A stretch of 64,000 nucleotides of DNA from Sphaerochaeta associata (GCF_022869165.1 NZ_CP094929.1:1302001-1366000); one strand, 5' to 3'; positions 16,470 through 26,136 are shown, numbered from the stretch's first letter. The notes: generated by a model from the sequence alone, not told the origin. A program made the numbers and translations.

Positions 16470-17456
16470 TCAGCTGTTCAGCAGTTCCCCAACAGCATCG
16501 ATCAGTTTCTGACGCACCACCTCGATCTTTTCATTGATGGTGGCTCCTGCGGCTTTTTTATGTCCACCGCCGCCGAACCGTTCAGCCAAGGCTCCGACAT
16601 CGACACTGCTTTGATGGGAAGAACGGAACCCCACCTCGGTTGCACCGCCTTCGAGTTCCTTGAAGAAAAGTACCACCTCAACATTCTTAACCGAAAGCAA
16701 CATTGCATAGAGCGAATCGCTGGGTTTGTCGGAGGTGATATAGGTGTCCCGGTCCTTGAGGCAGGAGGAGGAGAACATAAGCCTGCCGTCATAGAGGCTT
16801 TCGCTCCGGTCGATAAGCTTGCCCAGGTACTTTACATAGCCAAGGCTTTTACCGCCGGTCATGCGGTCAGCCATGGTATTGGGGGATACCCCGAGGTCTA
16901 CAAGCTCAGCGGCGAGGCGCAACGTCTCGCCGCGATATGCGTTGATGAAGCGGAAAAACCCTGAGTCGGTGGCGAAACCGAAGAACAGATGCTCGGCGAT
17001 CTCCTGGGAGATTTCCACTTCAAGGGCCTTGTACAGCTGCATGATGATGAGTGTGGTGGAAACTGAACGGGGTACGATGTAGCGATGGGTTCCGAATTGT
17101 TCTCCACTGCTGTGGTGGTCCAGAACTATGGTGGTCAGCCCTTCGATCTCCTGGGCCAAATGGCCAAGTCTCTCGGGCGAGGAGCAATCGACCACGACAA
17201 CAATGGGATCGCGGTCGTAGAGCTCCTTGTCGATATGGGAAAGAAAATCTGCTCGTAAATGGGAAATTTCAGAACGGTCGAACGGGCCGGCGTTGGCCAA
17301 GTGGACCGTCTTGCCCATTTTGAGCAAGAGCGATCCTGCGGCCATCTGACTGGAAAGGCAATCCCCATCAGGGCTTACGTGTCCTAGAACGATGAACTCG
17401 TCCCGACTTCTCAACAGATCAAGAATCTGTTCGTCGAATGGGGGGTAACTAAACAT
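16470..17456 (-). CDS. DHH family phosphoesterase (NrnA-like nanoRNase / PAP phosphatase)
   Basis: 328 residues. Metal-site motifs in order: GHVSPDGDCLSS, VVDCSSPERLG, LDHHSSGEQFG and the C-terminal DHHA1 signature RFGGGGHKKAAG. It probably degrades 2-5 nt RNA oligomers and/or pAp. The ATG at 17456 lies 1 nt past the clpX stop and has GGAG upstream; a start 15 codons earlier would overlap clpX and lacks a site. It follows clpP-clpX in the same transcript. Confidence 0.9.
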   Translation of the reverse strand: MFSYPPFDEQILDLLRSRDEFIVLGHVSPDGDCLSSQMAAGSLLLKMGKTVHLANAGPFDRSEISHLRADFLSHIDKELYDRDPIVVVVDCSSPERLGHLAQEIEGLTTIVLDHHSSGEQFGTHRYIVPRSVSTTLIIMQLYKALEVEISQEIAEHLFFGFATDSGFFRFINAYRGETLRLAAELVDLGVSPNTMADRMTGGKSLGYVKYLGKLIDRSESLYDGRLMFSSSCLKDRDTYITSDKPSDSLYAMLLSVKNVEVVLFFKELEGGATEVGFRSSHQSSVDVGALAERFGGGGHKKAAGATINEKIEVVRQKLIDAVGELLNS

Positions 17457-17457
17457 A

Positions 17458-18687
17458 TCACGCTCCACGAATGACCTCGGGTTGTTTGCCTTCAAGCACA
17501 CACTCCCGTCCTACGATTACTTGTTTCACCTGTTGGATGGAAGGAATATCGTACATGATACCCATCATGATGTTCTCAACGATGGAACGCAAGCCTCTGG
17601 CGCCGGTCTTTTGTTCGAACGCCTTCTCGGCAACCGCTTCTATCGCTTCACTCTTGAAGATGAACTCGATACCGTCGAGACGGAAAGCCGCCTCGTACTG
17701 GCGAATGATGGAATTTTTCGGTTCGACGATGATTCTCATCAGGTCCTTCTTGGAGAGATTGTCAAGAGCGACGTGGATGGGAAGCCTGCCGATGAACTCG
17801 GGAATCAGGCCGAACTTGATCAAGTCGTCCGGCATCATCTTGCTGTACAGGGCGTGCAGGTCCTTTTCCTGGGCATTGACGATAGTCGCGCCGAATCCCA
17901 TGGCATGGCTGGAGACACGCTTCTCGATGACCTTGTCCAGACCAACGAACGCACCGCCGCAGATGAAGAGAATGTTGCGCGTATTGATCTTCAGCATCTC
18001 CTGGTTCGGATGCTTTCGTCCCCCTTGGGGAGGTACGGATGCATCGGTTCCTTCGATGATTTTCAGAAGAGCCTGCTGAACACCCTCACCACTGACATCG
18101 CGTGTGATCGAAGGGTTCTCACCCTTCTTGGCAATCTTGTCGATCTCATCGATGAAGATGATTCCGTACTCAGCCGCCTTGATGTTGTCGTTGGCGTTCT
18201 GGATGAGTTTGAGCAGGATGTTCTCAACGTCTTCACCGACATAGCCAGCCTCGGTAAGAGTGGTTGCATCAGCGATGGCGAAGGGGACCTGCAGCTTCTT
18301 GGCAAGGGTGGAGGCAAGCAGGGTCTTGCCGGTACCGGTGGGCCCTACCATCAGGATGTTGGACTTATCCAGCTCCACTCCCTGTTCAGCGATTTGCTTT
18401 TGGAACTTGACCCGCTTGTAGTGGTTGTATACGGCAACTGCGAGCACGCGCTTTGCGTCGTTCTGGCCGATGACATACTCATCCATGTACTCCTTCAATT
18501 CCTGCGGAGTGGGGATACGGTCGGGAAGTCCCACCGCGTCCTCCTGGAACGTAGGATCACCTGCAAGCATATCGTTGCATACCTTGATGCACTCATCGCA
18601 AATGGCAACACCCGGGCCGTTGATGAGCCTTTTTACTTCTTCCTGGCCTTTGCCGCAGAAAGAACAGACTTTTGCGTTTCGTGCCAT
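17458..18687 (-). CDS. clpX: ATP-dependent Clp protease ATP-binding subunit ClpX
   Basis: 409 residues. N-terminal zinc-binding domain with CSFCGKGQ and CDECIKVC, Walker A GPTGTGKT, Walker [12 protein letters not shown], sensor and C-terminal small domain. It unfolds substrates for ClpP. Its start overlaps the clpP stop by one base (TAATG). The gene order tig, clpP, clpX is the classic one. Confidence 0.98.
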   Translation of the reverse strand: MARNAKVCSFCGKGQEEVKRLINGPGVAICDECIKVCNDMLAGDPTFQEDAVGLPDRIPTPQELKEYMDEYVIGQNDAKRVLAVAVYNHYKRVKFQKQIAEQGVELDKSNILMVGPTGTGKTLLASTLAKKLQVPFAIADATTLTEAGYVGEDVENILLKLIQNANDNIKAAEYGIIFIDEIDKIAKKGENPSITRDVSGEGVQQALLKIIEGTDASVPPQGGRKHPNQEMLKINTRNILFICGGAFVGLDKVIEKRVSSHAMGFGATIVNAQEKDLHALYSKMMPDDLIKFGLIPEFIGRLPIHVALDNLSKKDLMRIIVEPKNSIIRQYEAAFRLDGIEFIFKSEAIEAVAEKAFEQKTGARGLRSIVENIMMGIMYDIPSIQQVKQVIVGRECVLEGKQPEVIRGA

Positions 18688-19295
18688 TAGTTACTCCTTC
18701 TCATGACGCTGTCGACAATACCATAAGCAACCGCATCATCGCTTGAAAGGAAGAAATCCCGTTCGACATCCTTGGACACCTGCTCAAAACTCTTGTGGGT
18801 ATGACGGGCGATGATATCGATGGTAAGTTTCTTCAATCTGCTGATCTCCCTGGCATGGATTGAAATGTCGGAGGATTGCCCCTCGACACCCCCCCACGGC
18901 TGGTGGATCATGACTCGTGCCGAGGGAAGCATGAAGCGCTTTCCCTCAGAACCGCTGGCAAGCAGCAGTGCCGCCATACTGGCGGCTTGTCCCATGCAGA
19001 TGGTCTGCACATTGCTGTGCAGGTACTGCATGGTGTCGTAAATAGCAAGACCGGCGGTGACTGATCCGCCGGGGCTGTTTATGTACAGGCTGATATCTTT
19101 GGAGGAGTCTTCGGAATCAAGGAAAAGCATCTGTGCTACCACAAGGTCCGCATTTGCATCGTGGATCTCGCCATCAAGGAAAATAATGCGATCCTTGAGC
19201 AGACGGCTGAAAATATCGTAGGCACGTTCGCCGATTCCTGACTGCTCGACGACCATCGGTATGGTGGATTGCATCCTAAAAGGATGGATATTCAT
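18687..19295 (-). CDS. clpP: ATP-dependent Clp protease proteolytic subunit ClpP
   Basis: 202 residues. Catalytic serine in [16 protein letters not shown], histidine in MIHQPWGG, aspartate downstream near [14 protein letters not shown]; oligomerisation and IGF-loop regions normal. Preceded by an AGGAGA-type site in AGAGAAAGGGGGC. Cotranscribed with clpX and probably tig. Confidence 0.97.
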   Translation of the reverse strand: MNIHPFRMQSTIPMVVEQSGIGERAYDIFSRLLKDRIIFLDGEIHDANADLVVAQMLFLDSEDSSKDISLYINSPGGSVTAGLAIYDTMQYLHSNVQTICMGQAASMAALLLASGSEGKRFMLPSARVMIHQPWGGVEGQSSDISIHAREISRLKKLTIDIIARHTHKSFEQVSKDVERDFFLSSDDAVAYGIVDSVMRRSN

Positions 19296-19325
19296 GGCAA
19301 AAGCCCCCTTTCTCTCCTGGGATTG

Positions 19326-19356
19326 AAAAGGCGGAACCTGTGTGGACCCGCCTTTT
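19326..19356 (-). terminator. Weak terminator/attenuator between tig and clpP
   Basis: AAAAGGCGG (19326-19334) pairs perfectly with CCGCCTTTT (19348-19356); the minus-strand tail has only a short T-run, so partial read-through from tig into clpP is likely. Confidence 0.5.
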
Positions 19357-19385
19357 CACAACGTAAAACACTGTCTGATGCGTTC

Positions 19386-20735
19386 TTACGCACCGTAGGT
19401 CTGACTCATGAAGGTCTCGTAGGCAACCTCTTCACCTTCAACGAAGGTGTTGTTTTCCTGGAGGAACGGAGCAATCTTCTGGAATCGCATGTCGTCCTCG
19501 ATCATGACCTTGTAGTAGTCACGCTGCGCGGGGTCGGTAACGTCCTTCAGCTGCTCTTCGAGCGTCTTGTTCAGTTCTTCCTCGTCCACGGCGAACTTCT
19601 CGGTATCCTTGATCTTGTCCATGATCAGCTGAATGCGCAGGCTCTTCTCTGCAGCTTCCCTCCAAGGAGCGGTGATGTCTTCCTTGGTTTTCTGTTGGAA
19701 CTGGAGGAACTGAAGAATCTGCTCTTCACTGAGGCCGGTCTGCTTTACATAACGGTTCCAGCTCTGCTCGATCTCCAGATCAATCATGCTGGCAGGAACT
19801 GCGATGGTGGTTCCCTTGAGCAGCTCTTCGCTCAGCGCATTGAGTTTCTCCTGCTCAAGCTTTGCCTCAAGAGCCTTCTCAAGCTTTTCGCGGGTAGCCT
19901 TGGTCAGGTCGGCAACGGTCTTGTACTCTTCCTTCACATCCTGGGCGAATTCGTCGTCGAGAGCCGGCACATCACGGAATTTCACAGCTGAGACAGCTAC
20001 CTTGAGGGTGATGGTTTTACCTGCATAGCCTTCCACGGTGGAGTCCTCGGCATAGGTCTTGGAGAAAGTCTTCTCTTCACCGGCCTTCATGCCGACCAGG
20101 TCGCTGTCGATCTGATAGAAGTTGTAGGTGCTGCCGAGGGTGAATACGAATTCCTTGCGCTCGGTTCCTGCAACCTCATTGTTCTGTTCGTCAAGTTCGA
20201 CGTAGTCAACGGTGACGATGTCACCCATCGCTGCCGCATCCTGCTTGTCGATGACCATGGCGTTCTGGTCGCGAAGCTTGTCGATTTCGGCATTTACAGC
20301 CTCATCGGTCACCCGTACCTTCGGATAAGACACATTCAGACCCTTGTAGGTGGGAAGCTCGAATGTGGGCAATACATCGTATTTGACGGTAAAGGTCACA
20401 TCGGTATCGGCCTTGAAGGGGAGCAGGGACTCTTCGTCCTGCAACTCGGGAGTGCTGAAAGAGAGGGGCTTGTACTTGTCCTCAACTCCCTCCAGAGCCT
20501 CCTTAAGGGCGGCCTCGATGGTGTTGAAGGTGCTTTCCTCGCGGATAGCCTTGCCGAATTTGCCTTCCAGCACAGAAACAGGGGCCTTGCCTTTGCGGAA
20601 ACCCTTGAGTTGGATGGTGGAGGCATACTTCTGCAGTGCAGCCTTGTAATCATTCTCGATGGTGGGAGCGGTCACGGTGACCGTCAGTGCGACGGAGGAG
20701 TTCTCCAATTCTTTGATACTCTTATCAGCGATCAT
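19386..20735 (-). CDS. tig: Trigger factor
   Basis: 449 residues: N-terminal ribosome-binding domain with the signature FRKGKAP, central FKBP-type prolyl isomerase domain (about 155-245, GDIVTVDYVE to ETFSKTYAED), then the long helical chaperone domain. It receives nascent chains at the ribosome. The start at 20735 (MIADKSIKELENSS) matches the family; an upstream in-frame start adds 17 unmatched residues. Heads the tig-clpP-clpX cluster. Confidence 0.96.
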   Translation of the reverse strand: MIADKSIKELENSSVALTVTVTAPTIENDYKAALQKYASTIQLKGFRKGKAPVSVLEGKFGKAIREESTFNTIEAALKEALEGVEDKYKPLSFSTPELQDEESLLPFKADTDVTFTVKYDVLPTFELPTYKGLNVSYPKVRVTDEAVNAEIDKLRDQNAMVIDKQDAAAMGDIVTVDYVELDEQNNEVAGTERKEFVFTLGSTYNFYQIDSDLVGMKAGEEKTFSKTYAEDSTVEGYAGKTITLKVAVSAVKFRDVPALDDEFAQDVKEEYKTVADLTKATREKLEKALEAKLEQEKLNALSEELLKGTTIAVPASMIDLEIEQSWNRYVKQTGLSEEQILQFLQFQQKTKEDITAPWREAAEKSLRIQLIMDKIKDTEKFAVDEEELNKTLEEQLKDVTDPAQRDYYKVMIEDDMRFQKIAPFLQENNTFVEGEEVAYETFMSQTYGA

Positions 20736-21003
20736 CCTATGTTCATCCTTTCGGTCCGATTTCGGACCATGTATATCCTCAGGCAAAGCCCTTTCTTTGT
20801 TTCCTTATGCAATCAGGCTACCTTGGCAGTATACTACAACCAGAAAAGCTCGACCACCCTATAGAGGGCAGATTGAGAAAACCCTTTTACCGGAAACATA
20901 TTGTATATAGCAACTTTTTCCTCTTTGGTCTAGGGGAATGCACAATTTTGTCCAATTGCAGGGTGGCGTTTCATCTGCTACCATGGCATGCAGGAGGCCG
21001 AAT

Positions 21004-21375
21004 ATGACTATCTTTTGTTATCCCAACTGCAGCACCTGCAAGCGTGCAACTGCCTATTTGGAGCGAAAGGGCATTTCCTATACGTATCGGAACATCAAAG
21101 AAAACCGACCGAGCAAAGAAGAACTTGAGAAGATAGTCACCCAAAGCGGTAAGGACAGCAGGAAATTCTTCAATACCAGCGGACAACTTTACCGCAGTCT
21201 CGAGCTCAAGGACAAGGTTCCAGAGCTGAATGATGATCAGATCCTGGACCTGCTCGGCAGTGACGGCATGCTGGTTAAGAGGCCTTTGCTCGTCAGTGAG
21301 AAAGGGGTGCTCGTCGGATTCCGTGAAGCTGAATGGGATGCCTTCTTTGGAGCTAATCCAACCTGCACATCATGA
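21004..21375 (+). CDS. ArsC/Spx/MgsR family thioredoxin-fold protein
   Basis: 123 residues. Redox motif CSTC at residues 9-12 (PNCSTCKRATAYLE), NIKENRPSKEEL and the RPLL segment (KRPLLVSEKGVLVGFRE) of the Spx/ArsC family. More like YffB/MgsR-type proteins than true arsenate reductase. The ATG at 21004 has GGAGG 6 nt upstream; an in-frame ATG further upstream has no site. Its 3' end overlaps the convergent acetyltransferase by 23 nt. Confidence 0.88.
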   Translation: MTIFCYPNCSTCKRATAYLERKGISYTYRNIKENRPSKEELEKIVTQSGKDSRKFFNTSGQLYRSLELKDKVPELNDDQILDLLGSDGMLVKRPLLVSEKGVLVGFREAEWDAFFGANPTCTS

Positions 21376-21904
21376 TGTCCAGGTCTGCATAGGTACCGTC
21401 CTTGTATCTCATGCCCCGCTGTATCGTGCCGCATGTGGTAAACATAAGCTTCTTGTACAGATTGACTGCTCTGGTATTGGAAGAGACCACTTCCAGCTCC
21501 ATCTGCTCGTAGCCAGCGTTCCTTGCAGTTTCCAAAAGGATGCGCATCAGCAGTTCACCGATGCCCTTATGTTGGAATTCCGGTGCAACGGAAAGGCCGC
21601 ATTGGGCCCGATGAGTCATGCGCCTCAACGTGGAAACAGGGGAGAAGTCACATAAGCCTGCCAACTGCCCGTTGCATAAGGCACCGAGGATGATGCGCTT
21701 GTCATCGTTGTTTGCCTTGGTCAGCCATTCGGCTTCCTCCTCGACGGTGATGGTCCACTCCTCGACATCACGTGCAAGGAAATGGGAGGAGGCGTACATG
21801 GTCTGCATATAGGCAACGGCAAGGGATGCATCCTTGCGTTCCAGGTTGCGCACGGTTACCACCATTCCATGTTTCAATCGGTGTTCGGAAGCTTCACGTT
21901 TCAT
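21353..21904 (-). CDS. GNAT family N-acetyltransferase
   Basis: 183 residues of the GNAT fold with acetyl-CoA loop SVAPEFQHKGIGELLMR and C-terminal EVVSSNTRAVNLYKKL as in RimI-type enzymes acting on an amino group; substrate unknown. There is no ribosome binding site. TTGTAC-N17-TATGCT ends 6 nt before the ATG, so the mRNA is probably leaderless. Confidence 0.88.
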   Translation of the reverse strand: MKREASEHRLKHGMVVTVRNLERKDASLAVAYMQTMYASSHFLARDVEEWTITVEEEAEWLTKANNDDKRIILGALCNGQLAGLCDFSPVSTLRRMTHRAQCGLSVAPEFQHKGIGELLMRILLETARNAGYEQMELEVVSSNTRAVNLYKKLMFTTCGTIQRGMRYKDGTYADLDIMMCRLD

Positions 21905-21910
21905 ACAGCA

Positions 21911-21939
21911 AGCATAGCAACTCTTCTTTTTTGGTACAA
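21911..21939 (-). promoter_or_regulatory. Leaderless-type promoter of the acetyltransferase gene
   Basis: On the minus strand TTGTAC (21939-21934), 17 nt, TATGCT (21916-21911), then 6 nt to the ATG at 21904. Confidence 0.55.
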
Positions 21940-22010
21940 GAAGCAGACAATGATAAAACAGTTCCTCTTTCCATCTGTCGTATTTATGAGAGTTGATATA
22001 CTATGGCAAT

Positions 22011-22964
22011 ATGTACACATTGACAGTCGACCAATCCGGAAATGGGCACTACTGCAGCATCCAGGAAGCATTGGATGCCGTTCCCTATGCACAGGAGGCC
22101 CGAATCATCATTGAGGAGGGCGTGTATCACGAAAAGCTCTTTTGTGACAAGCACAACATACACCTCATAGGGAACGGTGATGTAATTATTACCAATTCCG
22201 AGGGTGCAAAACAGAGAATCGATGCGCTGCCCAAGCGCGGTACCTTCCGCACCTATACAGCCTTCTTCAGTGGTGAGTTCCTAAAACTGGAACATATCAC
22301 CATAGAAAACAGGGCAGGAAAAGGAAGCGAAGCCGGGCAGGCTGTCGCCTTGTACCTCGATGTCGATCGCGCCCATCTCTTTCAGGTCCGCCTGTTCGGC
22401 AGTCAGGACACCCTTTTTATCGCACCGCTACCCGAAAAGGAGCGTGAACCCAATGGTTTTTTTGGACCGAGATGTTTTGCCAAGCGAAAGCAGAATGCTG
22501 CGTTCTTCGAACAATGCTTCATCCAAGGGGGAGTGGATTTCATCTTCGGCGGCGGTGATGCCCTCTTCAGGAATAGTGAGATCAGCAGTTGTGAAGCAGG
22601 ATATGTAACGGCACCCTCGACCTGTGCAAAAGACATCGGACTGGTCTTCGATCGGTGCACGTTCACCGCCAAGGACCATGTCGATGCCGGATCGGTGTAT
22701 CTGATGCGCCCATGGAGAGAGGATGGCAAGGCTGTGTTTCTCCATTGCAGCTTCAAAGAGCACATCCATCCAGCGCTGAGAATCGATTGGCCGGGTCATG
22801 AAGGGCTTGGAGAGGGAACGCTTGCCTGCCATCGATGTCGTTCTTGGAATGGGGCGGGCACCGAAGAGGCGTTTGAAATTTCTGCCGTTGAAGCCATGGG
22901 TGTGCTCGATGCCATCGAGCAGCGCTGCCGAATTTTCCACCAAAGCCCCTATGAGGGCGTGTAA
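22011..22964 (+). CDS. Pectinesterase (carbohydrate esterase family 8)
   Basis: 317 residues of right-handed beta-helix type. Family signatures: GSQDTLF (catalytic Asp region), GGVDFIFGGGDALF (second catalytic Asp), YVTAPST and LMRPWRED (normally LGRPW). It de-esterifies pectin. There is no signal peptide, so it is probably intracellular and acts on imported oligogalacturonides. ATG 22011 follows TATACT by 8 nt with no ribosome binding site. Convergent with the YeiH gene. Confidence 0.9.
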   Translation: MYTLTVDQSGNGHYCSIQEALDAVPYAQEARIIIEEGVYHEKLFCDKHNIHLIGNGDVIITNSEGAKQRIDALPKRGTFRTYTAFFSGEFLKLEHITIENRAGKGSEAGQAVALYLDVDRAHLFQVRLFGSQDTLFIAPLPEKEREPNGFFGPRCFAKRKQNAAFFEQCFIQGGVDFIFGGGDALFRNSEISSCEAGYVTAPSTCAKDIGLVFDRCTFTAKDHVDAGSVYLMRPWREDGKAVFLHCSFKEHIHPALRIDWPGHEGLGEGTLACHRCRSWNGAGTEEAFEISAVEAMGVLDAIEQRCRIFHQSPYEGV

Positions 22965-22966
22965 CA

Positions 22967-23992
22967 TCAGGCAAACATACCCGTGGCAAGCTGCATGCGG
23001 ATGGCCAGCAAGGCTACAAGCACCACCAAGAGCGAGATGATGAACCCGTGCAACATCGGAGCCGCTCCCTCCTGTTTCATCTCCTTGAAACTGGTGTTCA
23101 AACCGATTGCCGCCAGTGCTGTAACCATGCAAAACTTGCTGATGGACTTCAACAGTGAAGCAATGCTTGTCGGTATAAGTCCAAGACTGTTCAAGCAAGC
23201 CATGACCAAAAACAGGCCGATGAAGTAGGGGACGATTGAGGACACCTTTACGGCAATCCTCCCTGTTTTCGATCTCTTCCGGGTCTGGTGGAATTGGACG
23301 GCGCTGAATATGAGCACGGTGGGTATGATGGCAAGGGTGCGGGTGAGTTTCACCATTACGGCAAAGTCTCCGGCACGCTCGCTGAATCCATATCCTGCAG
23401 CAACCACCGACGAGGTGTCGTTGACTGCCGTGCCTGCCCAAAGTCCGTAGGCGGTGTCACTCATGCCAAGCCACGAGCCGAGAAGGGGGAAGAGCACAAT
23501 CATGACCATGTCGAAGATGAATGTTGCGCTCATGGCAAAGGCTATGTCACGGTCCTCGGCTTCTATGACGGGTGCGATGGCCGCAATGGCCGATCCCCCG
23601 CAGATGCCGGTCCCTGCAGATATCAGGTTGGACATCTTCCAATTGAGGCCGAATGCCTTCCCTACAAAGTAGCCGACGCCAAAGCATGCTGTCAGCGTGA
23701 ATAGCATAACGAAAAGGGAGATCCTGCCTACTTGAAGGATGGTGGTGATGTTCAGGCTTGCTCCCAGCAGGATGATGGCGAACTTCAGCAACATCTTCGA
23801 CGAGAACCGTATTCCCTTTTGAAACTCAGGATCCGGTCTTCTGATTGTATGGAGCAATATGCCGATGAATAGGGCAATGACCGAGGCGCTGATGAAGCCT
23901 TGCCCCATCAGGCTTTCAATCCATTTTGCAGCTGAAGCGATAACGACGGCGAGCAGTATTCCCGGTGCATATGCCTTGATGGTTGTATTCAT
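22967..23992 (-). CDS. YeiH family putative anion (sulfate-like) exporter
   Basis: 341 residues, about ten membrane helices, UPF0324/YeiH family with conserved GTGICGGSAIAAIAPVI and GTAVNDTSSVVAAG segments. Members are predicted exporters of sulfate or related anions. It is transcribed divergently from a LysR regulator, the same arrangement as yeiE-yeiH of E. coli, so the neighbour likely controls it. Confidence 0.88.
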   Translation of the reverse strand: MNTTIKAYAPGILLAVVIASAAKWIESLMGQGFISASVIALFIGILLHTIRRPDPEFQKGIRFSSKMLLKFAIILLGASLNITTILQVGRISLFVMLFTLTACFGVGYFVGKAFGLNWKMSNLISAGTGICGGSAIAAIAPVIEAEDRDIAFAMSATFIFDMVMIVLFPLLGSWLGMSDTAYGLWAGTAVNDTSSVVAAGYGFSERAGDFAVMVKLTRTLAIIPTVLIFSAVQFHQTRKRSKTGRIAVKVSSIVPYFIGLFLVMACLNSLGLIPTSIASLLKSISKFCMVTALAAIGLNTSFKEMKQEGAAPMLHGFIISLLVVLVALLAIRMQLATGMFA

Positions 23993-24027
23993 TGGTAGGT
24001 AATCTTCCTTTGTGCGTGGTATCGATG

Positions 24028-24056
24028 TTGATACTACGAATTTTTACTGATAAAAT
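24028..24056 (+). promoter_or_regulatory. Promoter of the LysR gene
   Basis: TTGATA (24028-24033), 17 nt, TAAAAT (24051-24056). The block from 24041 on is nearly identical (one change) to 12001-12022 before the LysE gene. Confidence 0.55.
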
Positions 24057-24108
24057 CCAATGAAACATTTCTATAGTACAATTCCATAAAGTTATCAAAG
24101 GATCATAG

Positions 24109-24957
24109 ATGGATACCAGGCTCAGAACATTCTTATCACTTTGTGAAACAATGAATTACCGAAAGACTTCCGAACTAGTGAACCTTACGCAACCTGCTGT
24201 TACCAAGCAAATCCAGTCGCTGGAGGAGGAGTACTCCACCAAATTGTTCGAGTATAAGGGGCGCAGTCTGCACATCACCGATGATGGCTTGCTGCTCAAG
24301 CAGTTTGCTGAATCCCAGCATTACAATGAAGTGGAACTGATATCAATGCTCAACCGTACCGAGCGGCGAGTCTTGCGCCTGGGTGCGACCAAGAGCATTG
24401 GCGACAGTGCCTTGAACGAGTACCTGCAGCGGTATCTCCAGCAAGATCAGCACAACTTGTCTCTTGTTGTTGCCAACACAACCAGGCTGTTGTCGTTGCT
24501 TGATGCCGGTGAACTGGATTTTGTCGTGGTGGAAGGATTGTTCGAGAAGATCAAGTATGAAGTCCGTCTGCTCAAACGGGAACGGTTTGTCGGAATATGT
24601 GCGCTGCAGCATCCATTTGCAGGTACGAGCGTCCCTGTACAAGCCTTGGCTGGTCAGAATCTGTTCGTCCGGGAACCGGGATCGGGTACGCGGGATATCT
24701 TCGAACGTGAATTGAAAGGTTTGGGATATGACCTATCGCTTTTCAACAGGGTAACCGAACTATCGAGCTTCCAGCCTCTGAAGAAGATGGTTGCAAGCTC
24801 GCTGGGCATCAGTTTCTTGTATCAATCGGTAGTGGATGCCGATTCTCATATCGCGCAATTCAGTCTTGACGATACGGTGGAAGAACATGAGTTCAACATC
24901 GTGTGGTTGAAGCATACAACAGCTTTACGGTATGTTGACGCTTTCTTTCAAGAATAA
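24109..24957 (+). CDS. LysR family transcriptional regulator
   Basis: 282 residues: N-terminal winged helix with NYRKTSELVNLTQPAVTKQI and a periplasmic-binding-protein-like effector domain from about 90. AAGGA precedes the ATG. Divergent from the YeiH-type exporter, its probable target. The effector is unknown. Confidence 0.92.
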   Translation: MDTRLRTFLSLCETMNYRKTSELVNLTQPAVTKQIQSLEEEYSTKLFEYKGRSLHITDDGLLLKQFAESQHYNEVELISMLNRTERRVLRLGATKSIGDSALNEYLQRYLQQDQHNLSLVVANTTRLLSLLDAGELDFVVVEGLFEKIKYEVRLLKRERFVGICALQHPFAGTSVPVQALAGQNLFVREPGSGTRDIFERELKGLGYDLSLFNRVTELSSFQPLKKMVASSLGISFLYQSVVDADSHIAQFSLDDTVEEHEFNIVWLKHTTALRYVDAFFQE

Positions 24958-24961
24958 CAAA

Positions 24962-24986
24962 AGCAGCCAGATTTTCTGACTGCTTG
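24962..24986 (-). terminator. Hairpin, copy A of a duplicated tRNA-operon terminator
   Basis: AAGCAGCCAGA (24962-24972) and TCTGACTGCTT (24976-24986). Nearly identical to the hairpin at 25802-25827, in the same orientation. The two copies flank the fic remnant. Confidence 0.6.
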
Positions 24987-25029
24987 AGAAATCTCAAGAA
25001 GAACGTACAAGTCAGCATGCAAGTCGCAG

Positions 25030-25791
25030 TTATTCCAGCCTTGCACAATATGTTTGGAGTCGACTGTTAGGTTTGTCCGGAATGGTCATCTGCACAAGGC
25101 CTAGTTCAAGAGCGGGATGCAGATACACTTGCATGAAGGATTGGCGGTTGGTCAGGCCCAGCTCCCGCATGATTTCTTGTGCTGAGAGCATTCGAGTTCC
25201 CATAACTGAGAGAAGCTTTTCCACATAGGGAGAAATGATTTCCTTGGTGGGTGTCAGCTCATCCAATGCCTGGTTGATTGCTTCCGGCATGAAGGTGACA
25301 AATGGAGCTGAGTCGTTTTGCAACGTGGATTTATTAATGACATCATAGTATTGATGTTGCCGGTCTTTTACTATTTCCTCGACCGCCAGGCAGGAGAAGA
25401 GCGGATTCCAGCTTGTGAGCAAGAGAGTCTGCCACATGCGTCCCATGCGACCGTTTCCGTCAGTAAATGGATGGATATACTCGAATTCGTAATGAAAGAT
25501 TGCGCTTTTTATAAGCATTGGATATGCAGACTCTTTCACCCATTCCAGAAGATCAGAAACAAGATGGGCAACCATTGGGGCTGGAGGAGCGATATGAATA
25601 ACTTGCTCTTCTTTCATAACACCTACAGCAGTTGATCGGAAACTACCGCATTCTAATACCAATCCATTGGTCAATAGTCCGTGAATCGCGAGCAAGTCCT
25701 TCACACTGTATGGTTTTTTTTGAATAGAGCACTTGGTAGGCGGCAATCGCATTCTGAACTTCCAATACATCTTTTTTGGTCCGGCAATGAC
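25030..25791 (-). pseudogene. Broken Fic family gene (5' truncated, two frameshifts)
   Basis: The reading frame holds the Fic active-site motif HPFTDGNGRMGR and a C-terminal helix-turn-helix-like segment, so it descends from an AMP-transferase-type Fic protein. The expected upstream sequence VIAGPKK-DVLEVQNAIAAYQVLYS-KKPYSVKDLL is present but split over two frames: a base is missing in the A-run near 25772 and one is gained in the A8 run near 25717, so the existing frame reads MYWKFRMRLPPT there. Upstream of VIAGPKK the sequence is a terminator hairpin and tRNA-Gly, so the N-terminal third is gone. A start codon inside tRNA-Gly is not credible. Confidence 0.75.
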
Positions 25792-25795
25792 AGAG

Positions 25796-25827
25796 AAAAA
25801 AAAGCAGCCAGATTTCTCTGACTGCTT
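25796..25827 (-). terminator. Terminator of the five-tRNA operon (copy B)
   Basis: On the minus strand the stem 25827-25817 / 25812-25802 is followed by eight T. It begins 3 nt after the tRNA-Gly end. Confidence 0.85.
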
Positions 25828-25830
25828 AAG

Positions 25831-25902
25831 AGCGAAAGACGGGACTTGAACCCGCGACATCCACCTTGGCAAGGTGGAGCTCTACCACTGAGCTACTTTC
25901 GC
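25831..25902 (-). tRNA. tRNA-Gly(GCC)
   Basis: 72 nt; acceptor GCGAAAG/CTTTCGC, anticodon loop TTGCCAA (GCC), T-loop GGTTCAAGTCC. Last gene of the cluster; CCA not encoded. Confidence 0.95.
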
Positions 25903-25944
25903 AAAAAACCTATATTCGTCAGACAGCCCTTTCGGATTGTCCTT

Positions 25945-26026
25945 TGCGAGAGAGGGGACTTGAACCCCTACACCGTAAGGTACCAGATCCTAAGTCTGGC
26001 GTGTCTGCCAATTTCACCACTCTCGC
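25945..26026 (-). tRNA. tRNA-Leu(TAG)
   Basis: 82 nt; acceptor GCGAGAG/CTCTCGC, long variable arm, anticodon loop CTTAGGA (TAG). Confidence 0.94.
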
Positions 26027-26063
26027 GGTGCATGCCTTGCCCCTTACGAGGTTCGCCATGTTT

Positions 26064-26136
26064 TGAGCCGCAAAGGGATCGAACCTTTGACCCGCAGATT
26101 AAGAGTCTGCTGCTCTACCAGCTGAGCTAGCGGCCC
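26064..26136 (-). tRNA. tRNA-Lys(CTT)
   Basis: 73 nt; acceptor GGGCCGC/GCGGCTC, anticodon loop CTCTTAA (CTT), T-loop GGTTCGATCC. Confidence 0.94.

Noticed and set aside
25792-25872. Fic protein beginning inside tRNA-Gly
   Set aside because: The first residues translate the tRNA and its terminator; the real N-terminus is missing, so this is a pseudogene frame.
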